Made by a program: the position numbers and the translations under genes. A model generated the notes under the pieces. It worked only from the letters and a program-made list of their open reading frames with translations, was not told the DNA's origin and made no database searches. Of a stretch of DNA of 64,000 bases, positions 29,706 to 41,282 are shown piece after piece (the first letter of the stretch is position 1; each line of letters opens with the position of its first letter). The stretch is from Medakamo hakoo (lineage: Eukaryota > Chlorophyta > Trebouxiophyceae > Coccomyxaceae): positions 186,001-250,000 of the forward strand of contig CP089465.1 of assembly GCA_026636295.1 (NCBI GenBank), read 5' to 3'.

Positions 29706-32027
29706 TCACAGCTCGCTGTGCACTTCTGGACGCAACGGAGTGGTGTTGGGGTCCGTCCCACGCAAGCGGGCGATGGCTTTGCGCAAGGCCTTTTTCCGCA
29801 CGACTCGGAACTGCATGATCGCCGCCCTGCGGGGATGAGTGCGGGGATTGATGGCTGGGGGACGGGCGTGCGGAGATGTAAGGCAGGGGAGAGTGAGTTT
29901 GGGTCAATCATCGCATGATGCGATGAAGCCGCCCGCACGCCCATGCCTTGCGTCGCATTCGCTTTCATCCACCTCCGCACGTCGCCCACGCCTCCGTCAG
30001 GCATTCTATGTGCGCATATGTGGAGGACAGCGCGCGCCAGTGTGCGAAACGTACCTTTTAATGCGGCAACATCATCGGCCTCAGTCGTCTTAAACGCTCC
30101 TAGGATGAGTTCCAGCCGTTGCGCCGCAGCCTCTCTCTCTGCGATGATGTGAGGGGGATGTCCGCATGTCGTGAGCGGGAGTGCGGAGAAAACGGCGCAG
30201 TGGATGGTGGTGCGGCGCGACCTTACCTTCTTCAGTGGCGGTTTTGTCGACGACGCCAGCGCCCACGTCCGGGCACGTCCAGATGTCTCCGCCCGGCTCG
30301 TCGATACAACAAAGGTGTGGGTCGTCCTGGCGGTCGCCGGGCCAACCGTAGTGCATCAGGGCGTGGTCGGCGCGGCTGTTTCCGGGCGAATACGAAAACA
30401 CAATCTGCGGAGAAGGGTGAGGGAGCGTGAGGTTGGAGGCGTGGGTGGGCAGGGAGCGCGGAGCATGGCCTGGTTCTGCGCATGGGCGCGCGGAGAAGTT
30501 GAAAGAGTGCGCGGCAGGGCCGGTGCGACGATGTAAAAAACTGCGACTTTTCGCACCTCGTCCCCAGCCCGCACGTCCTGGATCGCCCGGGCCACAAACA
30601 CGTTGCCCGGTTCCCGGCGCACGTCCGCATTGGCTCCGTCAGACCTGTGATTGATCAGGTCCAGCAGCGGGAGCATGACGCGGCGGGTCACGCCGGCGTC
30701 GTCAGGCAACAAGAAAGCGTACGACGCCACCTGGTGCAGAGGGTGTGTTTGGCGTGCAAGTGCGGTGATGAGGGAGCAGGGAGGTCAGGTCCGCAGCCTG
30801 CGTGGCCGTGCGGAGAAAGGCGCGGTGGAGGAGGGCGGGTGCGACGCACAAGAATAGGCGGTGGATCGCGCGTGGTTGGGTCGAGGCGCGCGACCCGCCC
30901 GCTCCCATCAACGACACCTCGCCACCCGCACCACCCACCCACCCCACTCCCACCACCACCAAACACTCACCAGCGCTACCAGGTACTGAAACTCCTCGTA
31001 CGGCACATCCGCCCCGCCCGTCGCGGTCGCGAGGTCGATGAGTCCGGGCACGCCGTGCTCGCCGCGCTCGCCGCGGTACACCCGCCGGATCCAGGCCTGC
31101 TCCTGGCGGGCGGCGTCGGCCTGGGGGTGAGTTTGCGTTGGGTTGTGAGGTGGTCAGAGGTGTCAGGGAACGGCTGGAGGGCTTGGGACAGGGCGGAGCG
31201 CCCGTCGTCGTCACCCTCCCTCTCCAGCGGCGGGCGGGTTTCCGTTCCGTCACGCCAAAAAACAAAACGCCCGCCACACACACACCACGCCTCTCTCCTG
31301 CCGCTCTCTCTCTCTCAACCACGCACCAGCTGGTCGTCCTGCAATGCCTCGATGTCCTCGTCCGAGAACGTTTCTTTCGTCCACACACTCCCGGGCCCGG
31401 GCAAGGAGGCCCAGTGGGGCGCGTGCTCCGCGAACCAGGCCGAGTCCGCGAACCGGCGCTGTAGGAGGAGGAGCACGTTTTCCTGGAGGCCCGGAGATGG
31501 GTGTGGGTGACCGTGAGCTCCCATTGGCGGGGGTGCGGAGTGGTGTGGTTGCGATTTCCGGATGCGACTGTCTTGGGGTTTTGGGCCAAACAGAGGCCGC
31601 GGGGCCCGCGGCCTGGCGGACCCGCGCGCCACAGCCACTCAACCTTCTCCACGCCGCCCACCATCCCGTCCCCCTCCCTCCCTCTCCCTCCCTCCCTCCC
31701 TCTCTCGCTCTCTCTTACCGGCGTCGTGTACTCGGCCGTGCCCATGGGCACGCTCAAGTTGGAAGGTAAGACCACCAGCGCCCCTCCAGCCGGCACGGCC
31801 TCCGCCGCAATCATGCCTCTCAACCCACCACCGCGGACGGGGCCGATGCGGACGGACACATTGCCGCCGTGCGATCGCACCCAGGCAATGAGGGCGTCCT
31901 CCTTGGTCGGGGTGCGGCGGAGGAAGGAGGGCAGGGAGAGGGGCGTGGCGGGCTGGACGACCGCAAACAGCAGCAGCAGCAGCAGCAGCAGCAGGTTGAT
32001 GGGAGCGCGCAAGCGGCGCGGCGGCAT
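29706..32027 (-). CDS. SET-domain protein methyltransferase, Rubisco LSMT/SETD3-like, with signal-like N-terminus
   Basis: The gene has at least seven exons on the minus strand: 32027-31719, 31482-31327, 31120-30971, 30730-30557, 30404-30227, 30138-30055 and a final one at 29826-29706. The first five junctions are phase 0, 0, 0, 0 and 1. Residues ~11-25 are a nine-leucine run inside a hydrophobic segment, so the protein likely enters the ER or an organelle. The split SET domain shows GGGLRGMIAAE near the start, LPLLDLINHRSDGAN (the NH motif) and FSYSPGNSRADHALMHYGW, followed by a substrate-binding-type helix ending TTEADD. The last exon (AAIMQFRVVRKKAL) needs a phase 2 entry while exon 6 leaves in phase 1. 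A short exon between 30054 and 29827 is therefore probably missing from this model, for example one starting after the AG at 30007. The target protein is unknown. Confidence 0.8.
31968..31994. repeat. (CAG)9 trinucleotide repeat coding polyleucine
   Basis: Nine uninterrupted CAG units on the plus strand read as CTG on the coding strand. They give nine leucines in the hydrophobic N-terminus of the second SET-domain protein. Confidence 0.9.
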
Positions 32028-32511
32028 CTTGGGGAGCGAACGGGAGGGACTGAGGGCTATCGAAGGAAGTCGGGATTCCGCGAGTGACTAGCCTGGGTGT
32101 CACACAAATGGCCTGGCGCGGCGGGTGGATGCGTGCGCGGCGTGTGCGTGCGTGGCGGTCGCGCGCGCGCCTTTAGGTGATGGCCATCGCTTTCGACCGT
32201 CTGGGCGAGCGCGCGCTCGCTCGCTCGCCTCCCCTTTCACTCGCCTCTTTCTTGTTGGGGCGCAAGAGCTTTTCTCGTTTCGGGCCCCGCCCGAGCGTTG
32301 CAAGGCTTCTCCTCACCCTGCCTCTTGCCAGACAGACCTGAGAACCTCGCCCTCTCGGCTGGACACTGTGCCAGCGTGCCGGCGCCCCCCGGTCTCCCCT
32401 TACCACCCCAAAACTACCCCACGGGCCCGGTCGCGCGCGCGGCTCAACTCGACATTGCTCGGTCCGCGCGCCCGCACTTCCCCACCCCCTCCCAATCGCC
32501 GCACGCCTCGC
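32028..32511. promoter_or_regulatory. Divergent promoter between the SET gene and a small membrane protein gene
   Basis: This 484-bp region lies between two divergent start codons. It contains GCGC-rich and CTCG-rich patches at about 32158-32230 and no clear TATA box. The plus-strand frame is open upstream of 32512, so an earlier ATG (32125) is possible but would add a sequence without coding character. Confidence 0.4.
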
Positions 32512-32949
32512 ATGAGCGTGGTCCAGGCATCTCTGGGCTCAGCGGGTGGCGTGGCCAACCGGCGGGTGGCGTTTCCACGGCGTGAGCGGGTTTCGCGTGC
32601 GGGCGCTCGCCCGCTCGCCTTGCGCCCACCCCGGCGCCCGGTCACCGCCGCCGCGGCGTCGCCGCCCGACGGCGACGACCGGCCGCCCGAAGGACCTGGC
32701 GACACCCCTCCCCCGCCCTCGACCACCCTGGCCGACCTGCTCGACTCCGCCCTGCTCCCGCGGTCCCGCGGCGACGCGCGCGACTGCGCCCTGATGGCCG
32801 CCGCAGTCGCGGGCCTCGTCTGGGCGTCCATGGGCGCGACGCGGGCGTACTGCGCCGCCTACGCCGCGGCGGGGTTCCGGCCGCTGGGCCGCGTGCTCGT
32901 CGAGTTCCTGGCGGGCGGCGGCGGCGGTGGAGCCGGCGGCCCGTTTTGA
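32512..32949 (+). CDS. Small protein with transit-like N-terminus and one hydrophobic segment
   Basis: A single exon of 145 residues. The first 45 residues are rich in Arg, Ala, Ser and Val, like a plastid or mitochondrial presequence. A disordered Pro/Asp stretch follows, then a conserved-looking part: LADLLDSALLP, an Ala/Gly/Val hydrophobic helix at about 98-120, and a short amphipathic end. The chain closes with a glycine run. No family is recognised. It could be a small thylakoid or envelope protein, but this is inference from targeting character only. Confidence 0.6.
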   Translation: MSVVQASLGSAGGVANRRVAFPRRERVSRAGARPLALRPPRRPVTAAAASPPDGDDRPPEGPGDTPPPPSTTLADLLDSALLPRSRGDARDCALMAAAVAGLVWASMGATRAYCAAYAAAGFRPLGRVLVEFLAGGGGGGAGGPF

Positions 32950-33251
32950 ACCTCCTCCGGAAAACCCAGGCCGGGCCTGTCCTGGAACGCTTAGAATTTT
33001 GCCGACCTGCCCCCTCACCCGCCCCCTCCCCGTTTGTCCGACACTTTGACACTGCATGTTTGTACACGAGTGTAGTAGAAGATGAGAAGAAGAAATCGAT
33101 GACAGCCCACACACTGAGAGAGAGAAAAAGACTTGCACACACACGCACGCGCGAAAAAAAAAAGCAAAGCAAAGCGGCACTCTCTCCAGCCCGAAACACA
33201 CACACCGGCCTCTCTTCCCCCGACTCCCTCTCCCTCCCTCTCTCTCACCCT
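32950..33251. other. Convergent intergenic spacer
   Basis: 302 bp between convergent stop codons, AT-richer than the genes, with A-runs near 33155-33165 and CA repeats near 33137-33147. No gene is seen. Confidence 0.5.
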
Positions 33252-36200
33252 TCACTTCCCCTCCGCTTTCAGCTTTTGCACGACCTGGTGCAGCCCCGCC
33301 GCCGCGTCCGCCTCGTCCTTGTAGCCCAGCGCGACCGCCAGCTTGGCCAGGAAGGGGTCGGGCTCGGAGTGCGGCTGGGGCGGGGGTGGTGATGGTTGGG
33401 GCGTGGACGGCGTCACCGGCGCCGCGCGCTGCTGGGCCTGGCGCTCCAGCCGCTCCGCGTTCTGGGCCCGGGCCGCAGTCGATGGCGGCGCCAGGACGGG
33501 CGGGGACGGGAGGCGCGTGGACGGGCGCGGCGGCGGCGCGGTCGGCCACCCGCCGGTTTGCGCAAAGAATTCCAGCTTGGACGGCGGCGGGTGGTGCGGC
33601 GGCGGCGGCGCCGGCGCCGGCGCCGGCTCGCGCCGACGGCCTTTGGGGACGGCCGCCCCCCCTCCTTCCGCGGCCGTCACGGTCGCGACGGCGGTCGCCC
33701 AGGCAGGGGCGGCCAGGCCGGGCGGCGGCCGCGTGTGGATGGGCAGCGGGTAGCCGGGCGGCGCGGGGGAGGGCCGGCCGTCGGGCCAGGCCGCGCCGGC
33801 CGTGCCGCCGCTGCCGCCGCAGCCTTCAACCTCGTCTTCGGCCCCGGCCGACAGGATGGGCGAGGGCGTGGCGTCGACGACGAAGAGTGGCGGGGAGACG
33901 GGCGGCGCCAGAGGCGGGGGTGGAGGCGGAAGCACGACCGGCGCGGAAACAACCGCCGCGGCGGACGCGGGCCCGCCTGGCAGGGCCGGCCAGTGTTCTT
34001 CCACCAGCGGCGGCGGTTCGGCCACCGCCGCGACGGGCGGCGGTGGAGGCGCGCGCGCCCGCGGCGGGTGGGCGGGCGGCGGCGCCGGAGCGGGAGCGGA
34101 CGGCGCGGGCGCGGGCGCGGGCGCGGACGGCGCGGGCGCGGGCGCGGGCACGGCCAGCGGTGGAGGCGTCGGCTCACCCGCGACGGCCGACATGCGCGCC
34201 CGCGGCGGCGGCGACGGCGACGGCGCGGCAGTGCGCGCGGGCGCGGCCGCCGGTGGTTCCGTCGCCTCAACCACCGCAGCAGCGGCGGCGGCGGGCGCGC
34301 GGCCGCGCGGCTGCCGGGGCGCGCGCTGTGGGGAAGCAGCGCGCCCGGCCGGCGCACCCAGCTTCTCAGCAGGCGGCGCCGGCTCAGCCGCTGCCGCTGG
34401 CGGCGTGCGCTCCCGGCGCGGAGCGGACGCACCGCGCGCGTCCGCAGCAGCGCCAGCAGCGGGCGCGCCGCCGCCGCCGCCCTCACCCGCCGCCGCCTTG
34501 GCCGCCGCCTTGGCCGCCGTCGGCGACGGCACCAGGCGCGCCGCCACCTCTTCCGCCGCCGCGCGCGCGGCTTCCGGCTGGGGCGAGACCGACGGGCCGG
34601 GCAGGGTGGGCGTCGGCGAGGCGGACGAGCAGCTGCCGGCCGAGCCCGCGGCGGCCGTGGCGGACGCCGTGGAGCCATCCTCCGTCGCGCTCCCGCTCCC
34701 GCCGCCGCCATGCTTGCCGCGGCCTCGGCCGCCCGTGCCGCGGCGCTTGACGGACGCGGACCGCCGGTCGCGGCGGTGGCGCCCGTTGTGGGACACCGCT
34801 CCCCGGGCGGTGGACGACGGCGTGGCCGCGCCGGACTCGATGCCGCCGTCGGCGGAGGAGCCGGCTTCAGCAAGTGGGATGGAGACAGCCAGCGCCGGCA
34901 ACAGCGGCGGCGGCGGCGGCGGCGGCGCGCCCGCTGCCTCCCTTTTGTCGTCCTCCTCCGGCTCCGCGTCCGCCGCCTTGCCGGGCTCAGCGCGGGCCGG
35001 CGCGTCTTCGGAACCCATGCCGCTGGCCGAGCGCGAGCGCGCCGTGACCGCGCCACCGCCGTCGGACGAGGAGGCAGCCGACGCGTAAGCGGCCGAAGCG
35101 GCGGCGGGCGGCGCGGCGGCGGGTGGGGGGCCGCCCGCCCCGCCCGGCTCGGCCTCGGCCTTCCCACCGCCAGCAGCGGCCGCCGCGGCAGCCGCGGCAG
35201 CCGCGGTCGCGGCAGCCGCCGCCGCCGCCGCCTGCTTGGCTTTCTTGCGGTCGGCTTTCGCCTGGGCTTTCGCCTCCTTTTTCTTCTCGGCTTCCTCCGT
35301 CTCCAGCAGTTCCGCCGCCGACGCCCGGGCCGCGGCGGCGGCCACGGCCCGGGCCGCGTGGCCCACCGCGACGCCCAGCCGGTGCGCGAGCGCGGCGGCC
35401 ACGACGGCTGGCGCGTCGTCCGCGTCTTCCCGGCCTAAGACGGCCGTCGCCAGTTTGGTGCCCGCCGTCTTCTTGCCGGCCGTGGGGAAGGGGGCGTGGA
35501 TGGTGCCCTCGGACGCGACGGCGACGACGATCGGCAACAAGGCAGCGACGCTGGCGGGGGGCAGGCCGCCACCGGCGTCCGCGCCTCCACCCGTGCCCGC
35601 GTCCTGGGCCCAGGCCAGCATGTGGCCCAGGGCCGCGCCCGCCGCCTTGTACCGGGCGGTCGGGCAGGGCAGGTCGGCCAGCGCGGACGCCAGGCTGGGC
35701 AGGGACGCGGCGGCGCGGCCGGCCGCCGCGGCCGTCACCAAGTCCGCGGCCAGGGCCTGGCCGCGCGCTTCCAGGGTGGCGACGCTCCAGGACGCGGGCG
35801 GCGGTGCGTCCGGGCCGGACGGCAGGCTGTCGCCCGCCAGGGAGGAGGAGGAGGAGGAGGGCGGGTCGGAGGACGCCGAGCCGGGCGCGTCTGGGGGTGG
35901 GGGTGGGGGCGGCGGGGTTGCCGTGCCCTTGCGGCCAGCCCGGCGACCGCCGCCGCGCGGCGGCGGGGACGGCGTGGCCGCGTCCGCGTCCGCGGCCGCC
36001 GCCGCCGCGACAGGCGGCGGCACCTCCAACGGCTTGGACAGGTCCAGCAGGCCGCGCAGGCGGGCCGGCGAGGCGGACGCCAGCAGGGCCCGCACGTCGG
36101 CGACGGGCGTGCCGCCCAGCCAGTGGGCCGGCGGGGCGGCGGGGCTGCCGCCGCCGCCGCCGCGCCAGCCACTACCGCCACCGCCTTTCCGCCCACCGGT

Positions 36201-37797
36201 CGTCATCGCCAGCTCCGCCCGCGCCGCGTTGAAAGCCGACACGCGCGGCAGGTCGGCCGGCCAGGGCCGGTCGGCCGCGTGCGCGGCCTGCAGAGCGGTC
36301 CACGCCCGTTCCTGGCACGCCGCGCAGGTCGGGCGAGCGCGGCAGGACCGGGCCACCATGAGCCCGGCCTGCTTGCGGGCCAGGTCCGTCAGCTTGGCGT
36401 CGACGGCTTGCTTGCCCTTGCGCACGGCGTCGTTGTTGCGCACCACAACGACGGTGGTCGGGGCGGCGGCGGCCAGGGCGGTCGCGATGGCAGCGGTCGC
36501 AGCAGTCGCCTCCTGTTCGGGCGGCTCCGTCGCTTCCAGGGTGGGCGCCCGCCCGCCCGTCGTCGGCGTGGGCGGGCGGGCAGGGCGGCCCTGTGGCTTG
36601 TGCGGCGGCGGTGGCGGCGGCGCAGGGGGTGGCTGGCGGAACAGCGGCGGCCAGTGCGCCGCCGCCGCGGCCAACGCCGGCGGCGGCGGCGGCAGGGACG
36701 ACGCCGCGTTGTACAGCGGGATCAGGGCGGGCGAGGTGTCCGGCGACGGGGACGGTGGCGTCGACACGCTGCGGTCCAGGAGAAAGCCGGGGACAAAGGG
36801 CGACGTGGCGGCGCCGCCCGCGTCGTCGGCCGCCGGGCGCGGGCCGGGCGGGGTGGGGGTGGGGCGGGCCGCACGCGCCGCCTCCTCCTCCTCGCTCTCC
36901 GAATCAGACGACGACGAGTCCCACGCGGCCGTCAGCGGGCCCGACCGGCCCGGCACCGTCATCCAGGCTGGCGCGGTCTCGGCTTCGACAAAGGACGAGG
37001 CGGCGGCGGCGGCGGCGGTCGCGGCGGTCGCCTCCTCGACCGCGGCCGCGACGGCCGCCTCGGCTGCGGCCTTTGTTTTTTGCTCGGCGGCCGCGGCCGC
37101 TTTGGCGGCTTCCACGCCCACGGTGATGGTGGCGGTGGTCAGCGGGTACAGTTCCGAGGCCAGGGTGTAGGTGCCGGGGACGCGGAGCTTGCTGTTGGGA
37201 GTGGGTGGAGATGGGGCGACTCAGAGTGGAGGTTGGGCCGGGGGGGGGAGGGCGGGTGGCGCGCGCGGCGGGCGTCGATGCTAACTGAAGAAAGCATCGG
37301 TTCCAACACACAACGCACAGCGTCAGCGGCGAGCCCGGCGACACCGTGCCGGACGCTTCACGGTCACCGCCACTGGGCGTCCGGTCCGACGACCCCGAGG
37401 GCGGCGGCGAGGGCGTGCGGCTGGTGGCGCCGCCGGCCTCGTCCGAGGAGGCGGACGCGGAGGGGGAGCGCGTGAGCAGAATGGGGTGCGAGACCGGGTC
37501 GCCCGGCGCCGCTTCCACGACGACCTCCAGCTCGGAGCCGGGGGGCAGGGCCAAGGTGGGCGGGCTGATGGACCCGGCCTGGGTGTGTGTGTGTGTGTTG
37601 GGGAGGTGGGTGAGTGACGGCGCGGGACGGGGGGAGGCGCGCGGCGCGAAGGCTAGTGAAAGACAATGGGGAGCGAGCGCGACGACGCGACGCCCCCTCC
37701 AGGGCGCCGCAGGCGGGTTTTGGCGACTACCCCACCCTCGGCCGCAGCAGGAGCGCCTTACCATGATGGTCACCCGGGTCAGGGCGGGGCCCGGCAT
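33252..37797 (-). CDS. Large low-complexity protein with a cupredoxin-like N-terminal domain
   Basis: Three exons, 37797-37762, 37578-37319 and 37191-33252 (phases 0 and 2), encode 1,411 residues. Residues 1-115 read like a beta-sandwich of the cupredoxin type: a VTIM strand, then S-P-P-T-L-A-L-P-P-G-S-E-L-E-V-V-V, and after a Ser-rich insertion LTLKLRVPGTYTLAS and TITVGV. Copper-ligand His/Cys residues are not obvious, so it may be a structural relative only. Then come coiled Ala/Glu stretches, acidic Ser clusters, and a helical region at ~290-640 with a C-x-x-C cluster (PTCAACQE). A further Lys/Ala-rich coil and a long Pro/Ala tail follow. The last 40 residues (FLAKLAVALGYKDEADAAAG) look like a small helical domain. 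The family and function are unknown. Its start codon is 186 bp from a divergent gene. Confidence 0.7.
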
Positions 37798-37983
37798 GGT
37801 TTTGGGCGCGTTGTTCTTGCGGAGATTTTTTTTCGCTGCCCGCGCCGGCGCGCAAAAGGAAAAGTGAGCCCCTGGCCCGCGGCCGCTCTGCTCCCGGCGC
37901 ACTCGGCTTTTCGCGGCTGGCGCCGCAGCGGAAGGAGAGATAGAGAGTGGCGCGCTCTCGCCCGCCGCCGCCTCCCGCTCGCC
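37798..37983. promoter_or_regulatory. Short divergent promoter
   Basis: Only 186 bp separate the start codons of two divergent genes, so the promoters overlap. The region includes a short T/A-rich element (GATTTTTTTTCG) at about 37825. No canonical TATA box is visible. Confidence 0.45.
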
Positions 37984-39776
37984 ATGGCGTCCTCTAACCC
38001 ACCGCGTTGGCGCATCCGCATCGCCACCAACGCCGGGTCCGACCACTTGTTCGTCCTGGATCCCGACACGCAGGTGTCCGCGGTGCGAGGTGCGCTTCCG
38101 TTTTTTTTTGGCCGCCGCCCGACCGCATGCCGCCGCCTGGTTTCGTGGATCAGGGCGGTGGGCGGCGATCCTGCTGTGCACGAGGGAAGCCTGAAGCTTA
38201 AATAACATGGCTCACGGTTTTTTTGAGACCGCGCGTGCCATGGTTTGCCCGCGCGGCCGCGCCGAGAAAACTCTTGCGTCGCCCGCCGCTGCACTGCGCC
38301 CGCTCGTCGCTGACGTCTGCCCCCCTCTCCATCCACCCACTCCCCCCGTCCATCCACTCAGCCGCCGTCGCCGCCGCGTATGTCAAGCATTACGCGCCGG
38401 CGTCGACAGCCGCCCCCACCTGCCTGCGCCTGGAACTGCCGTTGTCCGGCGGGAGCGGCGCCGAGCCCGCCGGCCGGCTGTGCCTGACGGACGAAGACGC
38501 GCTCGCAGACGTGCTGGGCCCGGACGGCCCGCCGCCGCTGACCGCCGGCCCTGCGCTCTGGGCGCACTTGGCCGGGGTCGAGAGCGTGGAAGCGCCTCCG
38601 CCGCCGCCTCCTGCGGCCGTGGCGCTCCTGGAAGGCCCGCCGACCGTGCCGCGGCGTGGCGTGCGCCGCCCGCGCGAGGAGGCGGAGGGAGAGGCAGGTG
38701 AAGCCGCCGCCGCGCCCACGCCCGCGCCCGCACCGCCGCCCGCTGCTGCGGCCACGCCGACGGGTCGGCCATCGCCGCCGGCGCCGCCCCCGCCGGCCAA
38801 GAAGGCGCGGCGCGCTGAAAAAGTAAAGCCGGCTGCGCCGGCGGTGCCGACGCCCGGGGCCGCCGCCGCGCCTCCGCCGCCGCCACCGGCCGCCACGCCC
38901 GCGGCCTCCAACCAGCCGCCGCCTCACCCCCTGCCGCCGACGACCGCGGACAAGGAGGCCAGCCCGCCGCATGCGGCGGGTGGCGCCCGCGGCCGTCAGC
39001 GGTCCGCGTCCAAGACCGCGTCGCCTTCGTCCTCGACCGACGGCAGCGGCTCGACCTCATCCACCTCGTCTTCGGAAGGCGACGGCGGCGGCGGCGACAG
39101 CTCGACGTCCTCGGGGACGTCGGCCACGTCTTCCTCTTCAGGCAGCGAGGACAGCGGGAGCGAGAGCGACAGCGAAGGCAAGGGCGGCACGCCCGCGCCT
39201 CCAGCGGCTCCCGCGCCCCCACCCCCGCCGCCGCCGTCGCGCGACCACCCGGCCGCCGTCGTGGAGCGGGACCGGGAGGCCCTGGACCGCGTGCGGGCCA
39301 GTGGCGGTGGCCTGCGGTCCCTGCTGGCCATGGCCAGCGGCACGGTGAACGTGGGCGGCGGGGAAGGCGCGGCCGGTACGGCCGCCGCGCCACCCCCAGC
39401 CCTAACCCCGGCCCCGCCCCACGCGCCGCGTCCCGCCGCGGCGGCAGCCGCCTCGCCCGCCCCGCCGGCCGGCCCCCTGCCCTTCGGCCTGCTCCCGCAC
39501 ACCGCCTACCCCACCCAGACCGCCTTCAAGAACGGCGTGCGCGACGCCGTCGCGGCCGCCCTCAACGCCGACCGCGTGGCGGCGGGCGAGAAGGCTGTGC
39601 GGCCAAACGTGTTGTTCACCGGTGCGCCCCGCCCGCCCTGGTGGCCGGCCGACCTGGCGTGGGACCGCAAGAAATTCTCGGATTCCAAGACGGCGCACCG
39701 CCGGGTGTACGACCTCCTGGTCCGCACGGGCGCCGGCGGTGGCGCGACGGCCGCCGACCGGAACGGGCGAGGTTGA
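37984..39776 (+). CDS. Unknown nuclear-looking protein with Ser/acidic tract
   Basis: Two exons, 37984-38089 and 38362-39776 (phase 1 junction), give 506 residues. The N-terminal ~90 residues (WRIRIATNAGSDHLFVLDP, then AAVAAAYVKHY and LRLELP) have a beta-grasp, ubiquitin-like rhythm. A Pro/Ala region contains a basic KKARRAEKVK stretch that may be a nuclear localisation signal. A Ser/Asp/Glu/Gly tract at ~340-400 resembles casein kinase II target regions. The C-terminal 100 residues (PFGLLPHTAYPTQTAFKNGV ... KKFSDSKTAHRRVYDLL) look folded and are the most likely conserved part. I do not recognise the family. A ubiquitin-like fold is an inference from pattern only. Confidence 0.68.
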
Positions 39777-39892
39777 GAGGCGAGAGAGTTTTTGTTTTTA
39801 GAGCAATGGTTGCCTGTTTTGCCTGTTTTTCCTTTTCTTCTTGTGTAAAAAAAACCAAACGCACGCCCCCACACCAAACTACCCAGGCCCTC

Positions 39893-40837
39893 TCAATACG
39901 ACGCCAGCGCCTTCGGGTCCACCCCGACATTGACGGCCGCGGGCACGCCAAACTCGTCCTGGCGGGACGCCGCGTAGCACAGGTGGGTGGAGTGGACCCA
40001 CGCGTGCAGTTCCGCCAACGACTCGAAGCCGGCCGTCGCCTTCAGCCAGGCCTCCCGGGACGCGGCTTCCCGCTGGGCGCGGGCTGCCAGGACGTCGGGT
40101 GGGAAGGACCGGTCGTCGGCGGTGGCGTGGTAGGAGAGCGTGAAGGGCGGCGGACCGCCGCTGTCTCCGCCCCCAGCACGAAACGCGCGGTTTGCCAGCC
40201 CAAACACGCTGTCGAAGATGGCGGCGGCCCGGGCGGCGTGCCAGGAGGATGTGACGACGGCCAGGTGGGACCACCCCGCGGGCAGGGCGTGCGTGGTCAG
40301 GGCGAAGAGCGCGTTGCCGACCGTGTCAAAGGACGCGGCTTCCTTGAGGACGGGCGGAAGGGCGGCGGGCGCACCGCCGCCGCCGCCGCCGCTCGACAGG
40401 TCGACGCCGTGGCGGTCGCGCAGGTACCGCGCCCCCGCCGTGCACTCCCACAGCTCCCTCCCGGACCGGGGGTCGTGTGGCGGGGCTTTGTGTGGCGTGC
40501 CCGCGCCCAGGATGGCGACGGGCGTGCGCGGGTTGGCTGGGGATGGGATGGGATGTGTGTGTGTGTGTGGGGGGGGGCGGTCAGAGATGGATGGACGGGG
40601 ACGGACGGCAGCATGGGCGGACGCAAGCAAAGACACAAACCGCTCTCACCTTGGACCCGCTGGATGGCGACCGCCGCGTCCAGGCGGTGGGCCACCCAGG
40701 GCGGCAGGCCGCCGTCGGGGGACAGGCCGCCGCCGAGGACAAGGATGGCGCAGTAGTTTTTTTGGACGCTGGCCGCAGCGGGCGGCCCGCCTTCGAGGAG
40801 GGAGGCCAGGTCGGGTGGAGGGAGGGGAGGGACGGCA
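39893..40837 (-). CDS. DUF218/YdcF-like protein (5' end unresolved)
   Basis: Two exons are certain: one ending at 40650 and one at 40536-39893 (phase 1, G|CC). The visible ~275 residues show the DUF218 pattern. A CAILVLGGG strand-glycine turn leads to VAHRLDAAVAIQ, then VAILGAG, an S-G-G-type turn (DLSSGG), TVGNALFAL, and VVTSSWHAARA, matching the family's T-S-x-x-H-x-x-R-A motif. Family members are small Rossmann-like proteins implicated in envelope or vesicle processes; their reaction is poorly known. The 5' boundary given is an AG acceptor at 40838, chosen as a guess. The start codon lies further upstream, probably between 40840 and 41280. The next gene upstream is divergent. Confidence 0.72.
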
Positions 40838-41282
40838 CTGATAGAGGTGGTGCCCTCTCCAGGGCCTCGCGCGCCCGAGGGTGGGACGGCGGACGGGCGA
40901 TGGCGGCGCGGATGCTGTGGTGTGGGGCGGGTGGATGGGTGGGTGGGCGGAGAGGTGAGTGTCCAAGGTCGGGCGGCGCGGGGCAGTGGACGGCCGCACA
41001 AAAAAAACACGATTCGACGCACCGCCACCCGGCCTCCCACTCGCCCGCTGTGCGCTGACCGAGCACAAGACACCGCTCGCCTCCAGGCGAGGGAGGTGGA
41101 GGCGCGCATGCCTTGCGCTCGACACAGAGAGAGAGAGGCGCGGTCGCGAGAGACGAGTCGAGCGATGCGAAAAAAGCAAGTGAGGCGCGGCGGAGCACAC
41201 CTGCGACAGACACAACCAAAAAAAACGCCGCCCACGCAGGGCCCGTTCACAGCTCCTTCCATCCCAACCCACGGCCCCTGGG

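Noticed and set aside
34000-36300. Long plus-strand frames rich in Arg and Gly
   Set aside because: They mirror the minus-strand 1,411-residue protein, whose splice junctions and strand pattern are more convincing.
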